Of a stretch of DNA of 64,000 nt, positions 14,594 to 24,338 are shown piece by piece (position 1 is the first letter of the stretch; each line of letters opens with the position of its first letter). This DNA comes from Crocinitomicaceae bacterium (GTDB lineage: Bacteria > Bacteroidota > Bacteroidia > Flavobacteriales_D > Crocinitomicaceae): positions 1 to 64,000 of the forward strand of contig JAQXBM010000032.1 of assembly GCA_029252405.1 (NCBI GenBank), written 5' to 3'. The notes beneath the pieces were generated by a model, which ran no database searches, was not told where the DNA came from, and saw only the letters and a list, made by a program, of their open reading frames with translations. The translations under genes and the position numbers were made by a program.

Positions 14594-16393
14594 TTACTTT
14601 AGGTTTAGAGTAAAAGGCAGACGCATTTGAATGCCTTGCAACGATTCGATTTCTTTAATCTGATTGTAGTAATTCAACAATTCTTCTGGAAGCTCAATGC
14701 TCGAAATAGAAGCGCTCTCCTGATTACCTTCCATTTGCTCCAACAACTCACCCAATTTATCTTCTTTGGCAATCGGGTAGTAAAGAACTTTGATGTCTTT
14801 CTTCTTAATTTTCGCTTGCTTCGCAGCATAAGCAATGGCGTCTTTCATTCCGCCAAGTTCATCAACAAGACCGATTTCTTTGGCGTCAACTCCGGTCCAA
14901 ACGCGACCACGAGCAATTTCCTGAACACGCTCCATCGTCATTCCGCGACCTTTGGCAACAACGTCCTTGAACTGAACATAGATTTCATCAACGCTTTCTT
15001 GAATGATCGTCATTTCTTCCTCAGTCAATTTGCGGTTCGTCGTCATTACAGCGTGCTTGTTCGTCTGCACGCGATCGAAAGTCACACCCAACTTGTTCTC
15101 CAACATTTTCCCTGTGTACGGAACCATTCCAAACACTCCAATCGATCCTGTGATCGTAGTTGGTTCAGCAAAAATGTACGAAGCGGGAGCAGAAACGTAG
15201 TATCCCCCTGAAGCCGCAACGTCTCCCATCGAAACCACAACTTTCTTCGTTTTGTTAGTGAGTTGTACCTCTCTCCAAATTTCATCACTTGCCAAGGCAC
15301 TTCCTCCTGGACTGTTTACTCTAAATACAATCGTTTTGATTGATTCGTTATTTCTCGCTTCGCGGAAAAGTTTGCAGATTCGTTTAGATGTCAATCCGTC
15401 ACCATCTCTAGCTACTGCCCCTTCAGCAAGAATCACTGCAACATTTGGTTCATTTTCGTTTGTCAAAATTTGATTCTGGTGGAAACGTTTCTTCGCGTAT
15501 TTCTCAAAAGCGAACAATTCAACATCTTCTCCTTTTTTAGTTCCCGCTTTCTTAGCGAGTAAAGTCAAGATTTCGTCCTTGTATTTTGCTCCGTCAATCA
15601 ATTTGTGCATTACGGCTTCTTTCACTGATTTCACTTCGGCATTTTCTGCCAATTCATCCAGTCTTTCTGAAGTTAAACCACGATCGCTGGCAATGTCTTC
15701 GCGAATGTCTGACCACATACTTGTAATGTATCGTTCCATTTGCAAACGTGATGAATCGCTCATTTCCTCTCTGAAGAATGGCTCAACAGCACTTTTGAAA
15801 TCGTTACCGCTTCCGCGGATGATCTGCATTTCAACTTCCAATTTATCGAAAGTATTTTTGAAGAAGCTCAACTCTCCACCCAATCCAAGGAACTCCATAT
15901 TCGATCCAGGGAATCCATAATTTGTATTGGCAGCTGACGCGATGTAGTATTGTTTCAATGATACAACCTCACCAGAATTGTAGGCAATCACAAACTTTCC
16001 TGATTTTTCAAAATCGTTGATCGCATTTCTGATTTCACGTGCAGTGGCATATCCGCAAGAAGCTCCTTCTAATTCAAGATAAACCCCCTTAATTTTATCG
16101 TCGTCCTTTGCTGTCTCGAAACCGTGCAAGATATCGGCAAGCCCAATGGATTTGTCAATACTTAAAGTCGAGCTGTTAAATGTCGTTTGACCTTTTTCAG
16201 CAATTCGCGAATCCAAAGACATGTGAAGAACAGAGTTTGACTCTACTTTCATCGGTTCTGGTTCGAAGCTGCTAATGATGCCTGAGATCACGATCAACCA
16301 GATGATTAATCCAATGATTGAAACGATGAGTGCCGCCCAGAAACTTGGCCAGAAAATGCGTCCGAATCTGATTTTTTGAGGGGTTGTAGACAT
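14594..16393 (-). CDS. sppA: Signal peptide peptidase SppA, 67K type
   Basis: 599 residues, a normal length for the tandem-domain form. One N-terminal membrane anchor (residues about 15-42) places both ClpP-fold domains in the periplasm. In the N-terminal domain Lys200 (NDFKSAVEPFF) matches the general-base Lys of E. coli SppA. In the C-terminal domain Ser395 (GDVAASGGYYVSAPA) is the nucleophile, preceded by VNSPGGSALASDEIW and followed by TTITGSIGVFG. SppA digests cleaved signal peptides in the inner membrane. It is a single gene with its own terminator. Nothing is missing. Confidence 0.95.
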   Translation of the reverse strand: MSTTPQKIRFGRIFWPSFWAALIVSIIGLIIWLIVISGIISSFEPEPMKVESNSVLHMSLDSRIAEKGQTTFNSSTLSIDKSIGLADILHGFETAKDDDKIKGVYLELEGASCGYATAREIRNAINDFEKSGKFVIAYNSGEVVSLKQYYIASAANTNYGFPGSNMEFLGLGGELSFFKNTFDKLEVEMQIIRGSGNDFKSAVEPFFREEMSDSSRLQMERYITSMWSDIREDIASDRGLTSERLDELAENAEVKSVKEAVMHKLIDGAKYKDEILTLLAKKAGTKKGEDVELFAFEKYAKKRFHQNQILTNENEPNVAVILAEGAVARDGDGLTSKRICKLFREARNNESIKTIVFRVNSPGGSALASDEIWREVQLTNKTKKVVVSMGDVAASGGYYVSAPASYIFAEPTTITGSIGVFGMVPYTGKMLENKLGVTFDRVQTNKHAVMTTNRKLTEEEMTIIQESVDEIYVQFKDVVAKGRGMTMERVQEIARGRVWTGVDAKEIGLVDELGGMKDAIAYAAKQAKIKKKDIKVLYYPIAKEDKLGELLEQMEGNQESASISSIELPEELLNYYNQIKEIESLQGIQMRLPFTLNLK

Positions 16394-16593
16394 AGAAGTG
16401 TATTAAATCAATAGTACTATAAAGCTAAAGTAGCGACAAGGTGGGGTAACAAAGAATGAATTAGGATGGATGGTTTTTTCTGTGTGGAGAATGGAAACAG
16501 CATTATATGAGTTGATTCCATCAATCTTCATTGATTCTCAGGAAATCTTGGAAAAAGTGCGTAACTTGCAGCTGAACTATTAAGAACTATAAA

Positions 16594-18966
16594 ATGAAAT
16601 TATTAACTACTCTGATTGCCATAATTGGCTTGAGCTTTCTCTCCGCTGCTCAACAAAAATATTCCAAAGTCAAGATTTTAACGGATTCTCATGGACTTGC
16701 CCAATTGGCAGCTTTGGGCGTCGCTGTAGATCACGGAATCTCCAAAAAGAACACTTTTTTCATCAGCGATTTCTCTGAATACGAAATCGAAATCATGGAA
16801 ACGAATGGATTCGAATACGAAATCCTCGTTGATGACGTGAAAGCTTACTACGCAGCTCATAGCCAAGATCCGTTGGTTTCGACAAAGAATGTAACGTGTG
16901 ATCAAGGCTCTGGTGGTGGAGGACAGAATATCCCTGTGCCAGTAAACCACTTTGAAAACAGCACTTACGCTGGATTCTACAAGTACCAAGACATGTTGGA
17001 TGCTTTGGATGATATGGTAGCGCAGTACCCAAACTTGATTTCTGCACGAGCGCCAATATCAAATTTCCAAACGCACGAAGGTCGACCAATTTACCACGTG
17101 AAGATTTCGGATAACCCGAATACTGAAGAAGCGCCAACAGAACCAAATGTTTTGTACTCGGCGATTCACCACGCACGTGAGCCACTTTCAATGACGCAAA
17201 CGATTTTCTACATGTGGTACTTGTTGGAAAACTACGCAACGAATGACGAAGTAAAGTTTTTGGTAGACAACACACAGATGTTCTTTGTGCCGTGTATCAA
17301 CCCTGATGGATACCTTGAAAATGAAGCAGAGGATCCAAGTGGATTCGGAATGCACCGTAAGAACAAAGCGCCAGTTGGATCAACAAACCCTGGAGTGGAT
17401 TTGAACAGAAACTATTCATACGGTTGGGGAACAACGGGTGTTAGTTTTAATCAGAATAACGATACTTACCCAGGTTCTGGACCATTTTCTGAGCCAGAAA
17501 CACAAGCAATGAAATGGTTGTGTGAAACGCACGGTTTCAAACTAGCATCCAACGCACATACCTATGGAGATTTGATATTGCACCCGGTTGGAACGACTGA
17601 CGCAGAGTTTGCAGATCACCACGATTTCTTTCAGGAGTATACCAACCACATGGCAATCTATAACGGCTATGAGGCTACAAAGAGCTCTGGATTGTATCCT
17701 GCCTCAGGAGATTCAGATGATTACATGTACAAAGAAGACATTGGAGTAGGGATCAAGGACACGATTTTTGCCATGACTCCGGAAGTAGGTGATGCTTTTT
17801 GGCCTTCACAAGCGGGAATTGTTCCAACGTGTTTAGAAATGATTCATCCAAACATGGTAATGTCGCATTTAGCGCATAAGTATTACATAACAACGGACGA
17901 GGATCCTGGAACGATTTCGACAATGACGGGAGATTTCTTGCACGATGTTAAGCGACTTGGTTTCCAAGATGGAACAGTAACTGTCTCAGCTGAGCCATTG
18001 TTGAATATTCAATCGGTTGGAGCAGCAATCCCGTATACCTTAGCGCATCGTCAAGAAGCAACAAATACAATTTCGTATGTGTTGGATCCAGCGATCAACT
18101 TTGGAGACGAAGTGAAATACGTTTTAACGACGGATTATGGCGGATGGGTGCAACGCGATACGATCACGAAGACCTTTGGAGCAATGACCTTGCAATATTC
18201 TGAAGATGCTTCAAGTACGGCGAACTGGACAGGGACATGGTCAACGACGAACCAAGAGTTTGTATCACCATCAACAAGTTTTACAGACAGCCCGAATACA
18301 AACTACCAGAATAACTCATCGCGCGAGTACGAATTCAATCAAGATATCGATTTAACGAACGCAACAGCGGCAGGAGTTAGCTTCCACGCGAAATGGGAAA
18401 TTGAATCAAATTACGACTACTGTCAGTTCCAAGTTTCTATCGATGGAGGTTCATCATGGATTGGACAATGTGGAAATTACACAGTGCTTGGAACGGATGC
18501 GAACGGAAGTGTTCAACCAGACAACGAGCCTGTGTACGAAGGATTCCAAACAAATTGGGTTGAGGAAGAAATTAGCTTAAGCGATTATTTAGGACAGGTG
18601 ATTCGCGTTCGTTTCATCATGGAAGCCGATGGGGGTGTTCGTGAGGACGGATTCTACTTCGATGATTTCCAAGTAAGTTTCAACGCTGATACTTCAAGCA
18701 ATAGCATTGATGAATATGCATTCGACATAAAAACAATCCCAAATCCAGCGAACAACCAAGCATTCATTAGCTTGTCGAAAGTTGTAGCAGATGGAGCAGT
18801 GAAGATCTACAATCAATCTGGACAGTTGATTTACGAAAGAGACATCAACGAACAAACGAATAAAGTAACGTTAAACACTGCTGAGTTCGCTCAGGGAGTT
18901 TACCTTGTATTTGTTGAAGAGAATGGCGTAGCCGTGAAGCCAGTGAAGCTGGTAGTGGTTCACTAG
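16594..18966 (+). CDS. Secreted zinc carboxypeptidase (M14) with T9SS tail
   Basis: 790 residues. The signal peptide (about 1-20) is followed by a pro-region, then an M14 catalytic domain. Zinc ligands are His193 and Glu196 in IHHAREPL and His322 in SNAHTYGD; substrate-binding NRNY is at 271-274 and catalytic Glu397 in AMTPEVGD. A beta-rich domain with SNYDYCQFQVSIDGGSSW (about residues 605-625) follows, then a type A sorting domain (KTIPNPANNQAFIS through GVYLVFVEENG and VKLVV). It should be secreted by T9SS and cut C-terminal residues or amide bonds from peptides outside the cell. Monocistronic, with its own terminator. Confidence 0.92.
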   Translation: MKLLTTLIAIIGLSFLSAAQQKYSKVKILTDSHGLAQLAALGVAVDHGISKKNTFFISDFSEYEIEIMETNGFEYEILVDDVKAYYAAHSQDPLVSTKNVTCDQGSGGGGQNIPVPVNHFENSTYAGFYKYQDMLDALDDMVAQYPNLISARAPISNFQTHEGRPIYHVKISDNPNTEEAPTEPNVLYSAIHHAREPLSMTQTIFYMWYLLENYATNDEVKFLVDNTQMFFVPCINPDGYLENEAEDPSGFGMHRKNKAPVGSTNPGVDLNRNYSYGWGTTGVSFNQNNDTYPGSGPFSEPETQAMKWLCETHGFKLASNAHTYGDLILHPVGTTDAEFADHHDFFQEYTNHMAIYNGYEATKSSGLYPASGDSDDYMYKEDIGVGIKDTIFAMTPEVGDAFWPSQAGIVPTCLEMIHPNMVMSHLAHKYYITTDEDPGTISTMTGDFLHDVKRLGFQDGTVTVSAEPLLNIQSVGAAIPYTLAHRQEATNTISYVLDPAINFGDEVKYVLTTDYGGWVQRDTITKTFGAMTLQYSEDASSTANWTGTWSTTNQEFVSPSTSFTDSPNTNYQNNSSREYEFNQDIDLTNATAAGVSFHAKWEIESNYDYCQFQVSIDGGSSWIGQCGNYTVLGTDANGSVQPDNEPVYEGFQTNWVEEEISLSDYLGQVIRVRFIMEADGGVREDGFYFDDFQVSFNADTSSNSIDEYAFDIKTIPNPANNQAFISLSKVVADGAVKIYNQSGQLIYERDINEQTNKVTLNTAEFAQGVYLVFVEENGVAVKPVKLVVVH

Positions 18967-18984
18967 ATAATTATTGAAATATTG

Positions 18985-19016
18985 AAAAGGCTGCATTGAA
19001 AGATGTGGCCTTTTTT
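18985..19016 (+). terminator. Terminator of the M14 carboxypeptidase gene
   Basis: AAAAGGC..CAT pairs with ATG..GCCTTTT, followed by TTTT, starting about 20 bp after the stop codon. Confidence 0.75.
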
Positions 19017-19238
19017 GATACCTAGATCTTTGTCTATTAGGACGTGCATTTTTTATGTAAAGACGAAAGCAAATTGAAATGCGTCAATGTGAGAGATAGC
19101 ATGCAGCGAATGCGGAATGATCATTGAACACATCGAGTTTGAAGAAGTTTGAGGAATGAAGTAAAAAAACACTAGCACTTTTTCTTCGAAAGCAATGCTT
19201 TCTCTCTCTCTCTTGGGGCGATACCAAAAAAGTGGAAA

Positions 19239-19829
19239 TCATCCATGCATCGTCTCACTCTTCCCATACTTCTCCATCAACCCAGCTTCATACTCCAAAA
19301 AGTCATTCCAACGTTGCTCAACGTCGACATCACCTCCGTATTTTCGGGCAAACCCTAAGAAAGTCGTGTAATGTCTCGCTTCGCTTTCCATCAAACTACG
19401 GTAGAATTCAGCCAAGTCTGGATCGGCAATCTCTTCAGACAAAATTCGAAAGCGCTCGCAACTTCGAGCTTCAATCATCGCAGCAAACAACATTCGATTC
19501 ACAAATTGACTGTCTCTAGATCCGCCAGGGAAGTTTGATCCAATCCAGGAAAGCAAATCGCCTACGTACATATCTTTGCGCTCACGTCCCAATTGGAATC
19601 CACGCTCCTTGATTTTCTCGTGAACCATTCCAAAATGTTCCATTTCTTCCTGAACGATTTCTATCATTGCATCCACAACGTCCGGATACTCGGGATGCTT
19701 AACGATTACAGTAATCGCATTGCTTGCTGCTTTTTGTTCGCAGTAAGCGTGATCCGTCAGGATTTCAGAGATATTCTTTTCTACAATGTTCACCCATCTA
19801 GGGTCCGTTGGAAGTTTTAATCCGAGCAT
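19239..19829 (-). CDS. miaE: tRNA-(ms2io6A)-hydroxylase MiaE
   Basis: 196 residues, with a ferritin-like four-helix bundle. Diiron ligand motifs are DHAYCEQKAAS (Glu), EEMEHFGMVHE (ExxH), EARSCERFRIL (Glu) and ESEARHYTTFLG (ExxH). The enzyme hydroxylates the isopentenyl group of modified adenosine-37 in tRNAs reading U-starting codons, using O2. Cytoplasmic. It is encoded alone between convergent and divergent genes; no miaA or miaB is in the window. Confidence 0.93.
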   Translation of the reverse strand: MLGLKLPTDPRWVNIVEKNISEILTDHAYCEQKAASNAITVIVKHPEYPDVVDAMIEIVQEEMEHFGMVHEKIKERGFQLGRERKDMYVGDLLSWIGSNFPGGSRDSQFVNRMLFAAMIEARSCERFRILSEEIADPDLAEFYRSLMESEARHYTTFLGFARKYGGDVDVEQRWNDFLEYEAGLMEKYGKSETMHG

Positions 19830-19949
19830 TTGAAAACTTTTAATACAAAGTTAATCTAAGTTGAGAGGAATTCCCTGCTCGCTTTTCGATATTTTTGTAA
19901 CCTGAGTTCGATTCTATCATTTGCTCAGGTTTTAAATAATTGGAAATTC

Positions 19950-21584
19950 ATGAAATATCTTTTCGCACTTAGCTTCTTATTCTCAATCACTACCTTAAGC
20001 GCTCAACAAAAGGAATCACCGAAATTGGTCGTTGGAATTGTAGTAGATCAAATGTGTTACGAATACTTGTACCGCTACTACGATAAGTTCGGGAAGGGTG
20101 GATTGCGCACTTTAATGGATGATGGAACGAACTGTAGAAATGTGCGCTACAATTACATTCCAACTTACACTGGGCCGGGGCACGCTTCCATTTACACGGG
20201 AACGACGCCAAGTAACCACGGAATAGTGGGGAACGATTGGTACAGCAGAGAAGATAAGGCAGAAGTAAACTGTGTGGAAGATACGACAGTCATGTCGGTT
20301 GGGGCAAATACTCCTTACGGATTGTATTCTCCATCTCGTTTGAAAGCAAATACGATTACAGATCAACTTAAATTGACGTATCCAAAAGCGAAAGTTGTTT
20401 CCATGTCGATTAAGAACAGAGGAGCAATTCTTCCTGGTGGTCACATGAGCGATGGTTCTTACTGGTATGATTACAATTCTGGAAAATTCATTACAAGTAC
20501 TTTCTTTAAAGACGAAATGCCGAGTTGGGTTGATCAATTCAACAATAAAAAATATGTCGATTCTTACTTGAAGCAAACATGGGAGCCACTCATGGATTTA
20601 TCGACTTACACGGAAAGTGGTCCAGATGATTCTCCATACGAGCACCTACTTCCTGGAAAAACGACCCCAACTTTTCCGTATGATTTGAAAGCAATGACCA
20701 ACGATTCATTGCACTACGGTTTGTTCGTTTATACGCCTTTCTCAAATACTTATTTGACAGATTTCGCCATTGAAGCGATCAAAAGTGAGAACATGGGGCA
20801 AGACGATCAAACGGATATGTTGTGTATCAGCTATTCTACTCCTGATATCATCGGACATGCTTTTGGACCTTACTCGATGGAGATCGAAGACACATACCTT
20901 CGTTTGGATTTGGAGATTAAGAAATTGATCAAGGAAATTAAAAGCCAAGTTGGAAAAGACTTCGTTCTCTTTTTGACTGCTGATCATGCTGTAGTGCCTG
21001 TTCCACAATTTTTAACTGACCATAAATTGCCGGGAGGATATTTCTTCATTGATGATCATTTGGCTGATTTGAAAACGAAGTTGACAGCGAAATTCGGAGA
21101 TAGCTTAGTGGAGCATCAAGACAATTTGAACATCTACTTGGATCATAATGCGATCAAAGCAAAAGGAATTGATTTGATTGAAGCGCAGAATTTCGTTTCT
21201 GCAGAAGTTCAGTCGTGGGATGGCGTGAAACGATCATTCACTGCCACTCAATTGTACGATGCCTCGACAGATGCTGAATGGATGGACATGGTACGCAAGG
21301 GAGTTCATCACGAAGAAAGCGGAGATGTTGTTTTTATTCTTGAGCCTGGTTATTTGCCGAAATCATCGAATTACGAAGGGCATGATAAAGGAACGAGTCA
21401 CGGTTCGGCATTCAGTTACGATACACATGTTCCTTTGTTGTGGTACGGAAAGAAAATTCCGAATCAAGAGTTGTTTGATGATATGGAAATCACTTCAATC
21501 GCCGCGACTTTGACGCACATGTTGTTCTTGCAACGACCGAATGCGCTTACTGGACTTCCGATTCTTCCGCTGCTGAATCGATAA
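19950..21584 (+). CDS. pafA: PafA-type alkaline phosphatase
   Basis: 544 residues with signal peptide MKYLFALSFLFSITTLSAQ. Features of the PafA subgroup are visible: Asp33 (VGIVVDQM) as metal ligand, Thr74 nucleophile in TYTGPGHASIYTG, Asn95 (GIVGNDWY), and the Lys155-x-Arg157 pair in MSIKNRGAILPGGH that replaces the single Arg of E. coli PhoA. Further metal ligands are in SYSTPDIIGHAFGP, FLTADHAVVP and GTSHGSAFSYDTHVP. It hydrolyses phosphomonoesters, calcium-dependent in Bacteroidota, in the periplasm or outside. Its 3' end overlaps tilS tail to tail by 38 bp. Confidence 0.93.
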   Translation: MKYLFALSFLFSITTLSAQQKESPKLVVGIVVDQMCYEYLYRYYDKFGKGGLRTLMDDGTNCRNVRYNYIPTYTGPGHASIYTGTTPSNHGIVGNDWYSREDKAEVNCVEDTTVMSVGANTPYGLYSPSRLKANTITDQLKLTYPKAKVVSMSIKNRGAILPGGHMSDGSYWYDYNSGKFITSTFFKDEMPSWVDQFNNKKYVDSYLKQTWEPLMDLSTYTESGPDDSPYEHLLPGKTTPTFPYDLKAMTNDSLHYGLFVYTPFSNTYLTDFAIEAIKSENMGQDDQTDMLCISYSTPDIIGHAFGPYSMEIEDTYLRLDLEIKKLIKEIKSQVGKDFVLFLTADHAVVPVPQFLTDHKLPGGYFFIDDHLADLKTKLTAKFGDSLVEHQDNLNIYLDHNAIKAKGIDLIEAQNFVSAEVQSWDGVKRSFTATQLYDASTDAEWMDMVRKGVHHEESGDVVFILEPGYLPKSSNYEGHDKGTSHGSAFSYDTHVPLLWYGKKIPNQELFDDMEITSIAATLTHMLFLQRPNALTGLPILPLLNR

Positions 21585-22821
21585 TTGAGCAACGAAGGAT
21601 TTTCTTGGTATTTGCATCTGCAATTGCATTTCGGCTAATTTTCAAACCCACACACCAAAGAATGGAGTCAGTGTCGTAAACGACCAATTGATCACGCTTT
21701 GCATCCGCTGTTATTTTTGAGTCTTTGATGATATCAGATACCAATTGACTTCCGTTCATGCCGATGGGAGAGATGCGATCGCCAACTTCCCACGTTCGAA
21801 GTTGTAGTTTCCCATTGATTTTTGAAGCGTCGAAATAAGCCTGATGTTTGTCAAAACTGATTGGAAGAGAATCCACCTCCTGAACGAGCAATTGAACTGA
21901 TTGATGTTCTTTTTCCAGAAATGTAAATTGATCTTCATCACGAACAACAGATTCGAACAGAGCATCATTGAATTCAAGTCGTTTTCCCCTTTTTGTGAGA
22001 CTGTTTAGACGAGGAACGTAGCTCGCTGGAATCTTCAATTGACGAAATAACTCAACCTGTTCGAATTCATTCAAATCATTAAAACTCGAAAAGGGCAATG
22101 CAGCTGACTCAATAATCGACGCCACAATTGGATGAACAGTTTGTTCCAATTCCAACTGCGTTTGTTGAAATGCATCAATCAACAATAATACGGAAGAGTC
22201 GAAATCTACGATTTCCGATTTCACAAAAGGGATAAACTCATTTCGCAATCGGTTTCGTGTGTAGTTATTACTTTGATTCGATTGATCTTCGCGCCACTGG
22301 AGATTATTGTTTTGAGCGTACTTCAGAATCTCAGCTTTCGAAAAGTCGAGGAGAGGACGAACAATTCCATCGTGTTCTTGTTTCATACAAGCAAGACCTA
22401 CAATTCCTGATTTGCGAGCTAAATTCATTAGGAAGGTTTCCACTTGGTCGTCTTGGTGATGTGCTAGCGCAATGCAATTAGCGGAATCTTCTTCGAGAAT
22501 TTCATCGAACCAAGAATAGCGGACCTTACGCGCTTCATCCTGCAGGTTACCTCCGTTTTCCAGCGTCTTTTTTAAATCGACGGTTCGAATTTCACAGGGG
22601 ACGCCTAACTCAAAACAGACAGTTTGAACCAATTCAGCATCCCGGATGGACTCTTCACCTCGAAGTTGATAGTTGACATGAATGACCGTCAGGTTGACTT
22701 TCAGATTGTTGAGCAAGTGTAAAAGTACCATCGAGTCAACGCCTCCGCTGCAAGCGAGAAAAACAGTTTTACTTCTTAAATTTTGCCAGATCGAGCGTGT
22801 ATGTTCCGAGAGCTTAAGCAT
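21547..22821 (-). CDS. tilS: tRNA(Ile)-lysidine synthase
   Basis: 424 residues. The PP-loop motif FLACSGGVDSMVLLHLL (SGGVDS at 25-30) binds ATP; LAHHQDDQVETFLMNLARKSGIVGLACM and RNRLRNEFIPF are TilS signatures. The C-terminal substrate-binding domain (WEVGDRISPIGMNGSQLVSDIIKDSKI) is intact. TilS converts cytidine-34 of tRNA-Ile(CAU) to lysidine so that AUA is read as isoleucine; essential in most bacteria. It overlaps the end of pabB by 8 nt at its start (same operon) and the end of pafA at its 3' end. Confidence 0.95.
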   Translation of the reverse strand: MLKLSEHTRSIWQNLRSKTVFLACSGGVDSMVLLHLLNNLKVNLTVIHVNYQLRGEESIRDAELVQTVCFELGVPCEIRTVDLKKTLENGGNLQDEARKVRYSWFDEILEEDSANCIALAHHQDDQVETFLMNLARKSGIVGLACMKQEHDGIVRPLLDFSKAEILKYAQNNNLQWREDQSNQSNNYTRNRLRNEFIPFVKSEIVDFDSSVLLLIDAFQQTQLELEQTVHPIVASIIESAALPFSSFNDLNEFEQVELFRQLKIPASYVPRLNSLTKRGKRLEFNDALFESVVRDEDQFTFLEKEHQSVQLLVQEVDSLPISFDKHQAYFDASKINGKLQLRTWEVGDRISPIGMNGSQLVSDIIKDSKITADAKRDQLVVYDTDSILWCVGLKISRNAIADANTKKILRCSIIDSAAEESEVQ

Positions 22822-24016
22822 TCATCCCGTCTAAAATACCCTTCACTTTTACGTTGCACTCATCGTATTCTAATTCAGGATCTGATTTGATGGTAATCGC
22901 CCCACCAACTGCGCACGAAAGGTATTTGGTCTCATGATTGTAAACCAGCGTTCGAATAACTACGTTAAAATCAAAATCGCCATTAGGTCTAATATATCCG
23001 ATCGAACCAGAATAAATTCCACGCTGGAAGCATTCGTGCTCTTCGATCAATTTAATCGCGCTAATTTTTGGAGCACCAGTCATTGATCCCATGGGGAAGG
23101 TCGCACGCAAAATATCTGTGAAAGAAGTTTCTGGCGCAATGTCGCATCCGATGCGCGAAATCATTTGGTGCACCGTTTCGAAGGTGTAAATGCCGAATAA
23201 CTCTTCGACTTCTACCGAATTCGGCAATGCTATTTTTGACAGGTCGTTTCGAACAAGGTCAACGATCATTACGTTTTCTGAGCGTTCCTTAGGATCGTTC
23301 AGAAGTGATTCCTTCAGTACTTCGTCCTCGTCCTTTGTCTTTCCACGCTTCTTCGTTCCTTTAATCGGCTCTGAGATCAGATGATTATTGTGTCGGTTCA
23401 AATAGCGTTCTGGACTTCCACAGAAAATGGTGAAATGATCAATGAAAAAGAAAGATGAATAAGGCGCCCGTGTTAGATGGTTCAATTTGAAATAGGCATC
23501 CAATTTGTGCTGAATCTCTGCATTCTCAGCGAAAAACTCCTGACAGTAATTTACTTCGTAAATGTCGCCTTGCTGAATCGAGTTTTGCAGCAATTTGACA
23601 TTCTTCAAATATTCCTCTTTGGTAATTCTTGGAGTCAACTTATGCGGAAACTCTTGGAAATTCTCATCAATTTCTTCCTGCATGAAGTGATCAATGAATT
23701 GCAACGCTTCCAGATCTCTTGTTCCTTGAACGAAGTCCAAATTTTCATTTTCCAGATCAACCATGTATTTCGGAACCCAAGCATAGCCCAACGGAAAGTT
23801 GAGATAGTTCGGATTATTTGAAGTTAAATCTTCAATGTTATTTTTTAAATCGTAGCTAAGGTTAACCAATAAATGTTTTCCCTCATGCTCATCGATGAAG
23901 TCCTGTAATTGTTCAAGTGGTTTTTCGCCCTCAATTTTCAACATTGGTCCCTCGCCAAATGCGAGTCTGCCAATTCCGTTGTTACTGTTGAAGTAGGCGA
24001 CAGGAAATTTATACAT
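22814..24016 (-). CDS. pabB: Aminodeoxychorismate synthase component I
   Basis: 400 residues of the chorismate-binding family. The catalytic domain occupies about residues 125-395, with GSPERYLNRHNNHLISEPIKGTKKRG (PIKGT: here Lys follows Ile, as in PabB proteins rather than the Ala of anthranilate synthases), RSENVMIVDLVRNDLSKI, FPMGSMTGAPKISAIKLIEEHE and GAITIKSDPELEYDECNVK. The enzyme makes 4-amino-4-deoxychorismate for folate synthesis, with a glutaminase partner (not here). It is first in an operon with tilS, stop overlapping the tilS start by 8 nt. Confidence 0.88.
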   Translation of the reverse strand: MYKFPVAYFNSNNGIGRLAFGEGPMLKIEGEKPLEQLQDFIDEHEGKHLLVNLSYDLKNNIEDLTSNNPNYLNFPLGYAWVPKYMVDLENENLDFVQGTRDLEALQFIDHFMQEEIDENFQEFPHKLTPRITKEEYLKNVKLLQNSIQQGDIYEVNYCQEFFAENAEIQHKLDAYFKLNHLTRAPYSSFFFIDHFTIFCGSPERYLNRHNNHLISEPIKGTKKRGKTKDEDEVLKESLLNDPKERSENVMIVDLVRNDLSKIALPNSVEVEELFGIYTFETVHQMISRIGCDIAPETSFTDILRATFPMGSMTGAPKISAIKLIEEHECFQRGIYSGSIGYIRPNGDFDFNVVIRTLVYNHETKYLSCAVGGAITIKSDPELEYDECNVKVKGILDGMNA

Positions 24017-24338
24017 GAAACAAATTTACATGCATAATTAAATAATAGGCTTGAAAATCAGGGAATTTTTGTCATTGAACCATTTTTTGATCAAAATGAC
24101 GCAAAAAGCGCTTGTTTTTGACTCAAAACCGTCAAAAATGAGGGTAAAATTTACTTTTTTTTGATTTTTTTCAAAATTAGCCGAGTCGTAATTATTTATA
24201 GACGAATGCCAATTTTTTATCGTTGAGGGGGTGTAAACCACTGCTAAACAGGGCCTTTTAAGTATGTAAGTTATATGCAAGCATAGCAACCATGCCGACA
24301 CTAAAACGTTTTAGTAATGAAACCCTAAAACCAATGTT
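24017..24338. other. Divergent intergenic region between pabB and the PKD-repeat protein
   Basis: 322 bp, very AT-rich near the pabB side. A perfect palindrome TTTTGATCAAAA lies at 24085-24096. Close to the adhesin gene the sequence becomes mixed, with ACTAAAACGTTTTAGT (24299-24314), another perfect 16-bp palindrome, about 25 bp before the ATG. Either could be an operator; neither matches a motif I know. Confidence 0.45.

Noticed and set aside
15003-15200. Plus-strand frames inside sppA and many similar shadow frames elsewhere
   Set aside because: They are antisense to well-supported genes and have biased, implausible protein composition.
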